Positions 49,552 to 58,997 of a stretch of 64,000 nucleotides of DNA are shown piece by piece; positions within the stretch are counted from its first letter, which is position 1, and every line of letters starts with the position of its first letter. Under the pieces are notes generated by a model. The model made no database searches and had not been told where the DNA came from. It saw nothing but the letters and a program-made list of their open reading frames with translations. The stretch is from Streptomyces pyxinae. Lineage in GTDB: Bacteria > Actinomycetota > Actinomycetes > Streptomycetales > Streptomycetaceae. Where the stretch lies: assembly GCF_024756275.1 (NCBI RefSeq), contig NZ_JANUGQ010000023.1, forward strand, positions 1 to 64,000, written 5' to 3'. A program made the translations under genes and the position numbers.

Positions 49552-51999
49552 GTGGGTGCGAGCACACTGCTGAACGGCGTACCGGTGGAGGACCCGCCGG
49601 CCCCCGGCACCCCCGCGCGAGGCGGGCCGCCGGGCGCCGAGCCGCCGGCCGGCGGGCCGGAACTCGAACCGCGCCGGGTGCGGGTGGTCTTCCTCGCCCT
49701 GATGCTCGCGCTGCTGCTGGCCGCGCTGGAGCAGATGATCGTCGCCACCGCCCTGCCGAAGATCGTCGGTGAACTGCAGGGTCTGGACCGGATGTCCTGG
49801 GCGATCACCGCCTATCTGCTGACCGCCACCGTCACCCTGCCCGTCTACGGCAAGTTCGGCGATCTCTACGGCCGCAAGGGCGCCTTCCTCTTCGCCATCG
49901 TGGTCTTCGTGATCGGTTCCGCGCTGGCCGGCTGGTCGCGCACCATGAACGAGATGATCGCCTTCCGGGCCGTCCAGGGTGTCGGCGCGGGCGGACTGGT
50001 GATCGGGGTGCAGGCGATCATCGCGGACCTCGTCCCGCCCCGCAGGCGCGGCACCTACATGGGGCTCATCGGCGCCGCCTTCGGCCTCGCCTCGGTGGCC
50101 GGGCCGCTGCTCGGCGGCTTCTTCACCGACCACGCCTCCTGGCGCTGGTGCTTCTGGTTCAACGTCCCCCTCGGCGTCGTCACGCTGGCCGTGGTCGCCG
50201 CGGTGCTCCGGCTGCCCCGGCCGGCCGCCCGGGGCCGGTTCGACCTGCTGGGCACCCTGTTCCTCACCGCCGCCTCCACCTGCCTGGTGCTCCTCACCAG
50301 CTGGGGCGGGACCGAGTACGCCTGGGGCTCCCGGGTGATCGTCGGACTGCTCTGCGGCGCGGCCGGCACCATTCTGCTGTTCGTCGCCGTGGAGAGCCGC
50401 GCCGCCGAACCGCTGATCCCGCTGCGCCTCTTCCGCGACCCGGTCTTCACCGTCACCAACCTGGTCGGCGCCGTCACCGGCGTGGCGCTCTTCGGCGCCG
50501 CCGCCTATCTGCCGACCTATCTCCAGATGGTCGACGGGGTGAGCGCCACCGCGTCCGGGCTGCTGGTGCTGCCGATGATGGCCGGGCTGGTGGGCGCCTC
50601 CATGGTCGCCGGCCGGCTGATGACCCGTACCGGCCACTACACCGTCTATCCGGTGGTGGGCATCGCGCTCTCGCTCCTCGGCATGTGGCTGCTCTCCCGG
50701 CTGGACGCCGGCACCCCCCGGCTGTACTCCGGCATCTGGCAGGCGGTGCTCGGCATCGGCCTCGGCCTGGTGATGCCGGTGCTCATCCTCGCCGCGCAGA
50801 ACTCCGTACCGCCCGCCGACGTCGGCACCGCCACCAGCGCCCACAACTACTTCCGGCAGATCGGCGGCAGCATGGGCGCCGCCGTCTTCGGCACCCTCTT
50901 CGCCGCCCGCCTCGACCGCGCGCTGGACAGCAGGCTGCCCAGCGGGACCACCGGCCTGCCCGACCCCGAGTCGATCACCCCGGAGGTGGTGCACGCTCTG
51001 CCGCCCGCGCTGCGCGACGGCTACATCCAGGCGTACGCGGAGGCGATGCCGCGCATCTTCCTCTACCTCGTCCCGGTCCTCGTGCTCGGGCTGTTCCTCG
51101 CCTTCTTCCTCAAGGAGAAACCGCCGGTGTCCCAGAACGCCCCCGCAGCCGACACCCCCGGCGCGGTCACCGTGACCGTTCCGGACCTCACCCTCCCCGC
51201 CGGGCCGCTCCCGGCGGCCCGGGAGGCCGCCGCCCCGCCGCCGGGGATCGCGGTGCGCGGGGCGGTCCTGCACCACGACGGCAGCTCGGTCCCGGGCGCC
51301 GCGCTGACCCTCATCGACGACCGGGGCCGGCAGGTCGGGCGGGGTGCCAGCGAGGAGGACGGACGGTACGCGCTGAGCGTGCCGGGGCCGGGCGCGTACG
51401 TCCTGATCGGCGCGGCCCGCGGGCACCAGCCGCAGGCCGTCCAGGTCACCGTGGACGACCGCGCCGTCGAACTCGATGTGCTGCTCGGCGGCGCCGGGCG
51501 GCTCGCGGGGACCGTGGTCACCGCCGACGGCTCCCCGGTCCGGGACGCCGCCGTCACCCTCACCGATGTACGCGGTGAGGTGGTCTCCTCCACCCGCAGC
51601 GGCTGGGACGGCGGCTACGCGATCGGGGAGCTGGTGGCCGGCGAGTACACCCTCGCCGCCAGCGCCCCCGCCTTCCGGCCCGCGGCCCTCCCGGTGAGCG
51701 TGCAGGCCGCCCGGGAGACCCGCCAGGACATCGAACTGGCCGGTGGGGCGGTGCTGCGCGGCACCGTACGGGCGAACGGCGGCCGGATCGTGGAGGACGC
51801 CCGGGTCACTCTGCTCGACGCGGCCGGCAATGTGGTCGCCACCCTCACCACCGGCGTGGACGGCACCTTCCGGTTCGTCGATCTGCCGTCCGGCGAGTAC
51901 ACCGTGATCGCCGCTGGCTACCCGCCGGTGGCCACCGTGCTGCGGGTGGCGGGCGGCGGGCGCACCGAACGCGACCTCCAGCTCGGCCACGAGTACTGA
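49552..51999 (+). CDS. DHA2-type MFS exporter fused to three carboxypeptidase-regulatory-like domains
   Basis: An 815-residue protein. Residues about 40-520 form a 14-helix drug:H+ antiporter with LAALEQMIVATALPKI, the GKFGDLYGRKGAFL loop and RAVQGVGAGGLVIG (motif C region). Residues about 560-815 hold three Ig-like repeats of the carboxypeptidase-regulatory type, each with a VRG/LAGTV start, an ALTLIDDRGRQVG-like strand and a GxYxLxxxAxG end. With 14 helices the tail would be on the cytoplasmic side if the N-terminus is. The GTG at 49552 follows AGGGGAG. The substrate is unknown; many relatives export antibiotics. Confidence 0.92.
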   Translation: MGASTLLNGVPVEDPPAPGTPARGGPPGAEPPAGGPELEPRRVRVVFLALMLALLLAALEQMIVATALPKIVGELQGLDRMSWAITAYLLTATVTLPVYGKFGDLYGRKGAFLFAIVVFVIGSALAGWSRTMNEMIAFRAVQGVGAGGLVIGVQAIIADLVPPRRRGTYMGLIGAAFGLASVAGPLLGGFFTDHASWRWCFWFNVPLGVVTLAVVAAVLRLPRPAARGRFDLLGTLFLTAASTCLVLLTSWGGTEYAWGSRVIVGLLCGAAGTILLFVAVESRAAEPLIPLRLFRDPVFTVTNLVGAVTGVALFGAAAYLPTYLQMVDGVSATASGLLVLPMMAGLVGASMVAGRLMTRTGHYTVYPVVGIALSLLGMWLLSRLDAGTPRLYSGIWQAVLGIGLGLVMPVLILAAQNSVPPADVGTATSAHNYFRQIGGSMGAAVFGTLFAARLDRALDSRLPSGTTGLPDPESITPEVVHALPPALRDGYIQAYAEAMPRIFLYLVPVLVLGLFLAFFLKEKPPVSQNAPAADTPGAVTVTVPDLTLPAGPLPAAREAAAPPPGIAVRGAVLHHDGSSVPGAALTLIDDRGRQVGRGASEEDGRYALSVPGPGAYVLIGAARGHQPQAVQVTVDDRAVELDVLLGGAGRLAGTVVTADGSPVRDAAVTLTDVRGEVVSSTRSGWDGGYAIGELVAGEYTLAASAPAFRPAALPVSVQAARETRQDIELAGGAVLRGTVRANGGRIVEDARVTLLDAAGNVVATLTTGVDGTFRFVDLPSGEYTVIAAGYPPVATVLRVAGGGRTERDLQLGHEY

Positions 52000-52198
52000 G
52001 CGGACCGCGTCGCGGAGCGAGCGGGGTACGGGTACGCGGGGCCGGGCGGCGTACCGGCGGGGCGCGGGCATGGGCGGTACGGGACCGGCGGTACGGGGCC
52101 GAGCGCCCTGCGGGCGAGCCCGCCACCGGGTACGCGCCCGGCACACCGGCGTACCGGCCGGTCGGAGGCCTGGCGCGGGGCGGACGGTCAGGGGCCGG

Positions 52199-53554
52199 TC
52201 AGGGCCCGGGCGCGGCCGGCCGGGCCACCATCACCGGCCGGCCGGTCACCAGCAGCCAGGCGGGCAGCGCGGCCACGCAGAGCAGCGGCAGCAGGGTGAG
52301 GTCGGCGGCGAGCGCGGCGGCCACGAAGAGGCTCAGCCAGCCCTGCCGGGTGGTCGCCAGCAGCACCCCCAGCACGGCGGTGGTGACGGCGAGCGCCAGG
52401 GGGACGGCCGGCACCAGGGCGTGGGCCAGCATCCCCAGCGCCACCCCGGTGAAGACGGCGGGGAAGATCCGGCCGCCCTGGAACCCGCAGCAGGCGGCGA
52501 CCAGCAGCGCGGCCAGCTTCACCACCGCGAGCAGCGCCAGGTTCCCGGGGCCGTGCCCCGCCGGATCGGCGGCCAGCTCCCGGATCTGGTCCAGGCCCTT
52601 GAAGAGGGTCAGCGTCCCGCCCAGCACGCCGAGCGCGCCCAGCACCGCGCCGCCGGCGGTCAGCCGGAGCACCGGGTGGCGCAGCCGGTGGAAGGCGCCG
52701 TGGACGTACGGGAAGGCGTAGGCGCCGGTGAGCGCGACGGCGGCCGAGGCGGTGGCGATCACCAGCGCGGCCAGGCAGTCGGCCGGCCGGGTGCCCGGGT
52801 AGGGCGGCAGGTCCATGGCGAAGACCGGGGCGTCGATCAGCACCGTGGTCACCGCGCCCGCCCCGGCCGCCACCAGCGGGGCGAAGAGCCGGTCCCAGAG
52901 CGGCCGGGGATCGCGCGGGTCCATCGCCTCGGAGAGCACCAGGGCCGCCGCGACCGGGGTGCCGAAGAGCGCCCCGATGGTGCCGGCCGCCGCGAGACCG
53001 GCCCAGACGGCCACCGGGACCCCGGGCAGCGCCCGCAGCCCGAGGGCGCAGGCCAGCGCGATGTTCAGCGAGGTGACCGGGTTCTCAGGACCCAGACTGA
53101 CCCCGCCGGCCAGGCCCAGGACGACCGCGACGGCCACCCCCGGCAGCACCCGGAGCGGGAGCGGCGGGTCGATCAGCCCCCGGGTGGCCGGATCGGGCCC
53201 GGTCCCGCCCGGGAACCGCCACACCACCAGGCCCACCGCCACCCCGGTCGCGCAGAGCGTCCCGAAGATCCAGGGGGCCGAGGCCCCGGAGACCCCGAGC
53301 GCCCCGGGCAGCGCCCGCCAGAGCGCATCCTCCAGCCGGCCGGCGACCACGCTCACCGCCAGCAGCACCAGTGCCGCCCCCGCCCCGGCGAGCACCGCCG
53401 GCACCACCAGCACCAGCAGCCGCCGCCGCGCGGACGGCGCGTCGGGCCGCGGGGAGCCGCCCGCGCCGGAGGCGGCGGACCCCGGGCGGCCGTGCGGGTC
53501 GGGAGCGGCGGGCCCGGAGGGTTCCGGCGGCCCGGACGGCGGCGGGGGCGGCAT
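52199..53554 (-). CDS. ClC-type chloride channel/ion channel protein
   Basis: A 451-residue membrane protein of the ClC superfamily, with about ten hydrophobic segments. The selectivity-filter elements appear as GGVSLGPENPV (compare GREGP) and GGRIFPAVFTG (compare GxFxP). The first ~45 residues are Pro/Gly-rich. It may carry chloride or fluoride; the filter variants make the ion uncertain and resemble the YfeO-like ion channel branch. It is 15 bp after the DUF7144-type gene on the same strand and convergent with the exporter. Confidence 0.85.
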   Translation of the reverse strand: MPPPPPSGPPEPSGPAAPDPHGRPGSAASGAGGSPRPDAPSARRRLLVLVVPAVLAGAGAALVLLAVSVVAGRLEDALWRALPGALGVSGASAPWIFGTLCATGVAVGLVVWRFPGGTGPDPATRGLIDPPLPLRVLPGVAVAVVLGLAGGVSLGPENPVTSLNIALACALGLRALPGVPVAVWAGLAAAGTIGALFGTPVAAALVLSEAMDPRDPRPLWDRLFAPLVAAGAGAVTTVLIDAPVFAMDLPPYPGTRPADCLAALVIATASAAVALTGAYAFPYVHGAFHRLRHPVLRLTAGGAVLGALGVLGGTLTLFKGLDQIRELAADPAGHGPGNLALLAVVKLAALLVAACCGFQGGRIFPAVFTGVALGMLAHALVPAVPLALAVTTAVLGVLLATTRQGWLSLFVAAALAADLTLLPLLCVAALPAWLLVTGRPVMVARPAAPGP

Positions 53555-53569
53555 CGCGGCGGACCGGTG

Positions 53570-54058
53570 TCAGAGCGCGGCCGGGCCCCGCTCCGAGCAG
53601 AGCGCCCAGATGACGAAGACCCCGATGGCGATGGAGACGACCGCCCAGACCGGCGAGTACGGCAGCCACATGAAGTCGGCGATCACGGCCAGCGCGGCGA
53701 GCGCCACCCCGGCCGCCCGCGCCCAGAGCGCGCCGCGCAGGATGCCCGCGCCGACCACCGCCAGCACGATGCCGAGCACCAGGTGGATCCAGCCCCACGC
53801 CGGGACGCTGAACTTGAAGACGTACTCGCCCAGCCGCCCGTACACGTCGTCACGGCCGATCCCGGCGACCCCGACCAGCATCCCGAGCACGCCCTGCACC
53901 AGCAGCAGGACCCCGGCGAACATGGCGCCGCCGAGCGCCCAGGGGCTCTCCTCGCGATGCGGTCCGCCGGCCCCCTCGTGATGGGCGTGGGCGTGGGCCG
54001 CCGCCCCCTGGGGGGTACGGCGGCCCGGAGCGGCGGGGCCGCCTGACGTACTGCTCAT
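53570..54058 (-). CDS. DUF7144-type small membrane protein
   Basis: A 162-residue protein with a His-rich N-terminus (AHAHAHH) and four predicted membrane helices. FAGVLLLVQGVLGMLVGVAGI and FSVPAWGWIHLVLGIVL are characteristic of this actinomycete membrane family of unknown function. It is the first gene of a two-gene minus-strand operon with the ClC-like gene. Confidence 0.82.
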   Translation of the reverse strand: MSSTSGGPAAPGRRTPQGAAAHAHAHHEGAGGPHREESPWALGGAMFAGVLLLVQGVLGMLVGVAGIGRDDVYGRLGEYVFKFSVPAWGWIHLVLGIVLAVVGAGILRGALWARAAGVALAALAVIADFMWLPYSPVWAVVSIAIGVFVIWALCSERGPAAL

Positions 54059-54417
54059 GGGTCACCCTCTCTTCCGGCTGCCCGGTCCGGAAGCCGTCCG
54101 GCCCGTCCGGCCCGCCGGGCGCTCCGTCCGGCCCGTCCGGCTGCCCTCCGAGCCTGGGGCGGCCGCCGCCCCCGGGCGACCGGACGGCGGCCATTCGCAT
54201 GACGGACCCCGGGCCGCCGCCCGGTCCCGGGGAGCCCGGAAGGCCGGGGCCCGGGCGGGCGCGAGCGCGTACCCGGGCCCCGGCCCGTGCCGGGTCCGTC
54301 ACCGGTTCGCATGCTGGACAGGGCGGGTGCGCCGGGCCGAGACTGACGAGGCCGCCGCCCCGGGCCGGAGCCGCCGGGCGGGGTTCGGCGGTGGGACGGC
54401 CGGGAACAGAGGGACGC
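54059..54417. other. 359-bp divergent intergenic region with short duplications
   Basis: No gene is supported. It lies between the divergent DUF7144-type gene and the M55 peptidase gene and should hold both promoters. CCGTCCGGCCCGTCCGGC occurs twice, at 54094-54111 and 54124-54141, with a 30-bp offset. The plus-strand frame in front of the peptidase is open but low in complexity and was not extended. Confidence 0.5.
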
Positions 54418-55251
54418 ATGAAGATCCTGATCAGCGCCGACATGGAGGGTGCGACCGGGGTGACCTGGCCGGCCGACGTCCTCCCCGGGAGCCCGCAGTG
54501 GGAGCGGTGCCGCGCCCTGTTCACCTCCGATGTGAACGCGGCCGTCCTGGGCTTCTTCGACGGCGGCGCGGACGAGGTGCTCATCAACGAGGCCCACTGG
54601 ACCATGCGCAATCTGCTGCTGGAGCGGCTGGACGAGCGCGCCGAAATGATCACCGGCCGGCACAAGACGCTCTCCATGGTCGAGGGCGTCCAGCACGGGG
54701 ACGTGGACGGGATCGCCTTCGTGGGTTACCACACCGGGGCCGGCACCGAGGGCGTGCTGGCCCACACGTATCTCGCCAATTCGATCACCGGTGTCTGGCT
54801 GAACGGCGACCGGGCGAGCGAGGGCGCGCTCAACGCCCGGGTCGTCGCGGAGTACGGCGTGCCCGTCGTCCTGGTCACCGGCGACGACCTGACCTGCGAG
54901 GACGCCCTCGGCTACGCCCCGGAGGCCCGCAAGGTGGCGGTCAAGGACCATGTCTCCCGGTACGCGGCGGTCTGCCGCACCCCCACCCGTACGGCGGCCG
55001 ACATCCGTGCCGCGGCCAAGGAGGCGACCGCGCTGGCCGTACGGTACGAACCGGTGCGGGGCGGACCGTTCACCGTGGAGGTGGAGTTCGACGCGGAGCA
55101 CCTCGCCGCGGCGGCCACCGTCGTACCCGGGGTGGCGGTCCGCGGCGAGCGGCGCGTCGCCTACACCTGCGGGACGATGTACGAGGCCATCCGCACCTTC
55201 AAGGCGGTCACCACGATCGTCTCGGCAGCGGTGGAGGAGCACTATGGCTGA
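54418..55251 (+). CDS. M55-family D-aminopeptidase (DppA-like)
   Basis: A 277-residue zinc peptidase of the DppA family. It starts MKILISADMEGATGVT, the metal-binding signature, and has the conserved INEAHWTMRN and FVGYHTGAG segments. It releases D-amino acids such as D-Ala from peptides, consistent with recycling of wall peptides. The ATG at 54418 has GAGGGA upstream. Its end overlaps the M20 peptidase gene by eight bases. Confidence 0.92.
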   Translation: MKILISADMEGATGVTWPADVLPGSPQWERCRALFTSDVNAAVLGFFDGGADEVLINEAHWTMRNLLLERLDERAEMITGRHKTLSMVEGVQHGDVDGIAFVGYHTGAGTEGVLAHTYLANSITGVWLNGDRASEGALNARVVAEYGVPVVLVTGDDLTCEDALGYAPEARKVAVKDHVSRYAAVCRTPTRTAADIRAAAKEATALAVRYEPVRGGPFTVEVEFDAEHLAAAATVVPGVAVRGERRVAYTCGTMYEAIRTFKAVTTIVSAAVEEHYG

Positions 55252-56626
55252 CAGCACACGTCCCACGACCCCCGCCGGCGTCTCCGGACCGGGCGCCCCC
55301 GGGAACGACGGTCCGGGCGACCAGGCTCTCGACGAGGTGGTGACCTTCACCTCCGAGCTGATCCGGATCGACACCACCAACCACGGCGGCGGCGACTGCC
55401 GGGAGCAGCCGGCCGCCGAGTACGCCGCCGAGCGGCTCACCGGGGCCGGTCTGGAACCGGTTCTGCTCGAACGCACCCCGGGCCGCACCAATGTGGTCGC
55501 CCGGATCGCGGGCACCGACCCGTCCGCCGACGCCCTCCTCGTCCACGGTCATCTCGACGTGGTGCCCGCCCACCCCGACGACTGGGCCGTCCACCCGTTC
55601 TCCGGCGAGATCCGGGACGGCATGGTCTGGGGCCGGGGCGCCATCGACATGAAGAACATGGACGCGATGATCCTCTCGGTGGTCCGCGACTGGGCCCGCC
55701 GGGGCGTCCGGCCCCGCCGGGACGTGGTGGTCGCCTTCACCGCCGACGAGGAGGCCAGCGCCGTCGACGGCTCCGGGTTCCTCGCCCGCCACCACCCCGA
55801 GCTGTTCGAGGGCTGTACCGAGGCCATCGGGGAGTCGGGCGCCTTCACCTTCCACGCCGGTCCCGATCTGGCGCTCTACCCGGTGGGCGCGGGGGAGCGG
55901 GGCACCGGCTGGCTGAAACTCACCGCCGACGGCAGGGCCGGACACGGCTCCAAGGTCAACCGGGAGAACGCGGTGAGCCGGCTGGCCGCCGCCGTCGCCC
56001 GGATCGGGGAGTACCGCTGGCCGGTCCGCCTCACCCCGACCGTACGGGCCGCGCTCACCGAGACCGCCGCGCTGTACGGCATCGACATCGACCCGGACGA
56101 CCCGGACTTCGACGCGGACGCGATCCTCGCCAAGCTGGGCCACGCCGGCGCGCTGATCGAGCCGGTGATCCGCAACAGCGCCAATCCAACCATTCTGCAA
56201 GCCGGTTACAAGGTGAACGTGATCCCCGGGACCGCCACCGCCCATGTCGACGGACGGTTCGTGCCGGGCGGCGAGGAGGAGTTCACCGCCACCATGGACC
56301 AGCTCACCGGGCCGGACGTGGACTGGGAGTTCCAGCACCGGATGATCGCCCTGGAGGCGCCGGTCGACTCACCGACGTACGCGCGGATGGCCGAGGCGCT
56401 GAAGCGCTTCGACCCGGACGCGCATGTGGTGCCGTACTGCATGTCGGGCGGCACGGACGCCAAGCAGTTCGCCCGGCTCGGCATCACCGGCTACGGTTTC
56501 TCACCGCTCCAACTGCCCATCGGCTTCGACTATCAGGCGCTCTTCCACGGCGTGGACGAGCGGGTCCCGGTCACCGCGCTCCACTTCGGGGTACGGGTCC
56601 TGGACCACTTCCTGCGGCACGCCTGA
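55244..56626 (+). CDS. M20/M25/M40-family metallopeptidase
   Basis: A 460-residue di-zinc peptidase or deacylase. The metal and catalytic residues appear in GHLDVVPA (His, Asp), GRGAIDMKN (Asp), ADEEAS (the catalytic Glu pair) and, near the C-terminus, LFHGVDERV (His). A long dimerisation domain separates them. It could be a dipeptidase or an N-acyl amino acid hydrolase. It is translationally coupled to the D-aminopeptidase, which suggests one peptide-catabolic operon. Confidence 0.92.
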   Translation: MADSTRPTTPAGVSGPGAPGNDGPGDQALDEVVTFTSELIRIDTTNHGGGDCREQPAAEYAAERLTGAGLEPVLLERTPGRTNVVARIAGTDPSADALLVHGHLDVVPAHPDDWAVHPFSGEIRDGMVWGRGAIDMKNMDAMILSVVRDWARRGVRPRRDVVVAFTADEEASAVDGSGFLARHHPELFEGCTEAIGESGAFTFHAGPDLALYPVGAGERGTGWLKLTADGRAGHGSKVNRENAVSRLAAAVARIGEYRWPVRLTPTVRAALTETAALYGIDIDPDDPDFDADAILAKLGHAGALIEPVIRNSANPTILQAGYKVNVIPGTATAHVDGRFVPGGEEEFTATMDQLTGPDVDWEFQHRMIALEAPVDSPTYARMAEALKRFDPDAHVVPYCMSGGTDAKQFARLGITGYGFSPLQLPIGFDYQALFHGVDERVPVTALHFGVRVLDHFLRHA

Positions 56627-56691
56627 GCCGGGCGTGCCCCGGGTAACGGCCCGGAGCCGGCGGCGGGCGGGGCGAGGGACGAGGGGGAGCG

Positions 56692-56805
56692 GCCACGACG
56701 AGCACCAGGGCACGACACGCATCAGGGCACAGAGCACGACGAGCATCGGGGCACAGAGCACGACGAGCACCGGGGCACAGGGCACGACGGGCACCACGGG
56801 CGCGG
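56692..56805 (+). repeat. 24-bp tandem repeat in the intergenic region before the S9 peptidase
   Basis: A 24-bp unit (GCACGACGAGCATCGGGGCA plus CAGA) is repeated about 4.7 times; full copies start at 56710, 56734, 56758 and 56782. The copies are contiguous, without spacers. Confidence 0.8.
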
Positions 56806-56892
56806 CACGCGAGCGCCACGCGATCGCCGCGCCTGCGCGGAGCCGCCGGCGCGTACGCCCGGGCACGCCTGAGCGCCTCCGAGTACTCCAGG

Positions 56893-56928
56893 AGCACTCG
56901 TGAGCACTCCTCAGCACTCCGGAGTGCT
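56893..56928 (+). promoter_or_regulatory. Phased AGCACTC repeats upstream of the S9 peptidase gene
   Basis: AGCACTC occurs at 56893, 56903 and 56913, exactly 10 bp apart, followed by the inverted copy GAGTGCT at 56922-56928. The last two form a perfect 16-bp palindrome, AGCACTCCGGAGTGCT (56913-56928). Partial copies flank the array. The spacing places all sites on one face of the helix, about 80-115 bp before the start codon. Confidence 0.5.
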
Positions 56929-57008
56929 CCCGGAGACTCCTGAAGGCTCCTGAGCAACGCCGACCACGAGCACCACGCGGAACACCGGGACGTAAGGGGA
57001 AAATGTTC

Positions 57009-58997
57009 ATGGTACCCACGGGCACCTACGGGGCCTGGCCGTCACCCATCGACGCGGCGCTCGCCGCCGCGCACTCGGGACGCCCCGACTACGTCGGAGT
57101 CGTCGGCGACGAGGTGTGGTGGACCGAGCCGCGCCCCGCCGAGGGCGGCCGCCGGGCCCTGGTCCGCCGGCTCCCGAACGGCACCGGGGAGCCGCTGCTC
57201 CCCGCCCCCTGGGACGTACGCAGCCGGGTGATCGAGTACGGCGGGCAGCCCTGGGCCGGCGCGGTGCGCCCCGGGGAGGCCGGGCCACTGCTGGTCTTCA
57301 GCCACTTCCCCGACCAGCGGCTCTACCTCCATGAGCCGGGCGGCGACGGCGAACCCCGGCCGCTCACCCCCCTCTCCGCCACCAGCGGCGGACTGCGCTG
57401 GGCCGACCCGGTCATCCACGCCGACCGGGGCGAGGTCTGGTGCGTACTGGAGGAGTTCACCGGTGCGGGGCCGGGTGACGTACGCCGGGTCGCCGCCGCC
57501 GTACCGCTGGACGGCTCGGCCGCCGGCGACCGGGGCGCGATCCGCGAACTCACCGACGACAGCCACCGGTTCGTCACCGGACCGCGTCTCTCGCCGGACG
57601 GCCGCCGGGCCGTCTGGCTGGCCTGGGACCACCCCCGGATGCCCTGGGACGGCACCCTGGTGCTGACCGGCGAGGTCACCGCCGAAGGACCGTTCACCGG
57701 GATCCGCCAGGTGGCCGGCGGTCCCGAGGAGTCGGTGTGCCAGGCCGACTGGGCGCCGGACGGCTCGCTGCTCTACCTCTCCGACGCCGGCGACTGGTGG
57801 GAGCCGTACCGGTTGCGCCCCGGCGCGGACGAGGCCGTCCCGCTCTGTCCGGGCCGGGCCGAGGAGTTCGGCGGCCCGCTCTGGCGGATCGGGCTCAGCT
57901 GGTTCCAGCCGCTGGCCGACGGCACCGTGGCCGTGGTCCACGGCCGGGGCGCCACCAGCCTGGGCATACTCGACCCGGAGACCGGCGAGCTGGTCGACGC
58001 CCCGGGCCCGTGGACCGAGTGGGCGCCCGGGCTCGCCGCCGACGGCACCCGGGTCGTCGGCGTGGCCGCCAGCCCGCGCAGCGCCTACGAGGTGGTGGAG
58101 CTCGACACCCGGACCGGCCGCACCCGGGTGATCGGCTCCCCGCACCGGGACGCGGTCGACCCCGCGTACTATCCCGAACCCCACATCCGTACCTTCACCG
58201 GGCCGGACAACCGGGAGATCCACGCCCACATATACCCACCGCACAACCCCGACCGGGTCGCCCCGGACGACGAACTGCCGCCCTATGTGGTGTGGGCGCA
58301 CGGCGGCCCGACCGGCAACGCCCCGCTCGTCCTGGACCTGGGGATCGCCTACTTCACCTCGCGCGGCATCGGAGTCGCGCAGGTCAACTACGGCGGCTCC
58401 ACCGGCTACGGTCGCGCCTACCGCAACCGGCTCCGCGAGCAGTGGGGCGTGGTGGACGTGGAGGACTGCGCCGCCGTGGCGGAGGCGCTCGCCGCCGAGG
58501 GCACCGCCGACCCGGCGCGGCTCGCCGTCCGGGGTGGCAGCGCCGGGGGCTGGACCGCCGCCGCCTCCCTCGCCACCACCGGGGTCTACGCCTGCGGCAC
58601 CATCTTCTTCCCGGTGCTGGACCTCGACGGCTGGGGATCGGGGGAGACCCATGACTTCGAGTCGCGCTATCTGGAGTCGCTCATCGGGCCGTTCGAGGAG
58701 GTGCCGGGCCGCTACCGGGAACGGTCGCCGATCGAGCACGTCGACGGGATCACCGCGCCCTTCCTGCTGCTCCAGGGGCTGGACGACGTGATCTGCCCGC
58801 CCACGCAGAGCGAGCGGTTCCTCGCCCGCACCGCCGGTCGCGGCGTCCCGCACGCCTATCTCGCCTTCCCCGGGGAGGGTCACGGCTTCCGCAGGGCGGA
58901 GACCGTGATCCGCGCCCTGGAGGCCGAAATGGCGCTGTATGTGCAGGTGTTCGGCATCGACCGGGACGATGTGCCGCCGCTGGAGCTGCGGACATGA
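57009..58997 (+). CDS. S9-family prolyl oligopeptidase-like serine peptidase
   Basis: A 662-residue cytoplasmic peptidase: an N-terminal beta-propeller (about 1-400) and a C-terminal alpha/beta hydrolase. The nucleophile motif is GGSAGGW with Ser511; the Asp of QGLDDVICPP and the His of GEGHGF complete the triad. VNYGGSTGYGRAYRNRL is typical of the acylaminoacyl/dipeptidyl peptidase branch. The ATG at 57009 has AAGGGGA nine bases upstream; the ATG at 57003 is too close. Its stop overlaps the S66 gene start (ATGA). Confidence 0.93.
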   Translation: MVPTGTYGAWPSPIDAALAAAHSGRPDYVGVVGDEVWWTEPRPAEGGRRALVRRLPNGTGEPLLPAPWDVRSRVIEYGGQPWAGAVRPGEAGPLLVFSHFPDQRLYLHEPGGDGEPRPLTPLSATSGGLRWADPVIHADRGEVWCVLEEFTGAGPGDVRRVAAAVPLDGSAAGDRGAIRELTDDSHRFVTGPRLSPDGRRAVWLAWDHPRMPWDGTLVLTGEVTAEGPFTGIRQVAGGPEESVCQADWAPDGSLLYLSDAGDWWEPYRLRPGADEAVPLCPGRAEEFGGPLWRIGLSWFQPLADGTVAVVHGRGATSLGILDPETGELVDAPGPWTEWAPGLAADGTRVVGVAASPRSAYEVVELDTRTGRTRVIGSPHRDAVDPAYYPEPHIRTFTGPDNREIHAHIYPPHNPDRVAPDDELPPYVVWAHGGPTGNAPLVLDLGIAYFTSRGIGVAQVNYGGSTGYGRAYRNRLREQWGVVDVEDCAAVAEALAAEGTADPARLAVRGGSAGGWTAAASLATTGVYACGTIFFPVLDLDGWGSGETHDFESRYLESLIGPFEEVPGRYRERSPIEHVDGITAPFLLLQGLDDVICPPTQSERFLARTAGRGVPHAYLAFPGEGHGFRRAETVIRALEAEMALYVQVFGIDRDDVPPLELRT

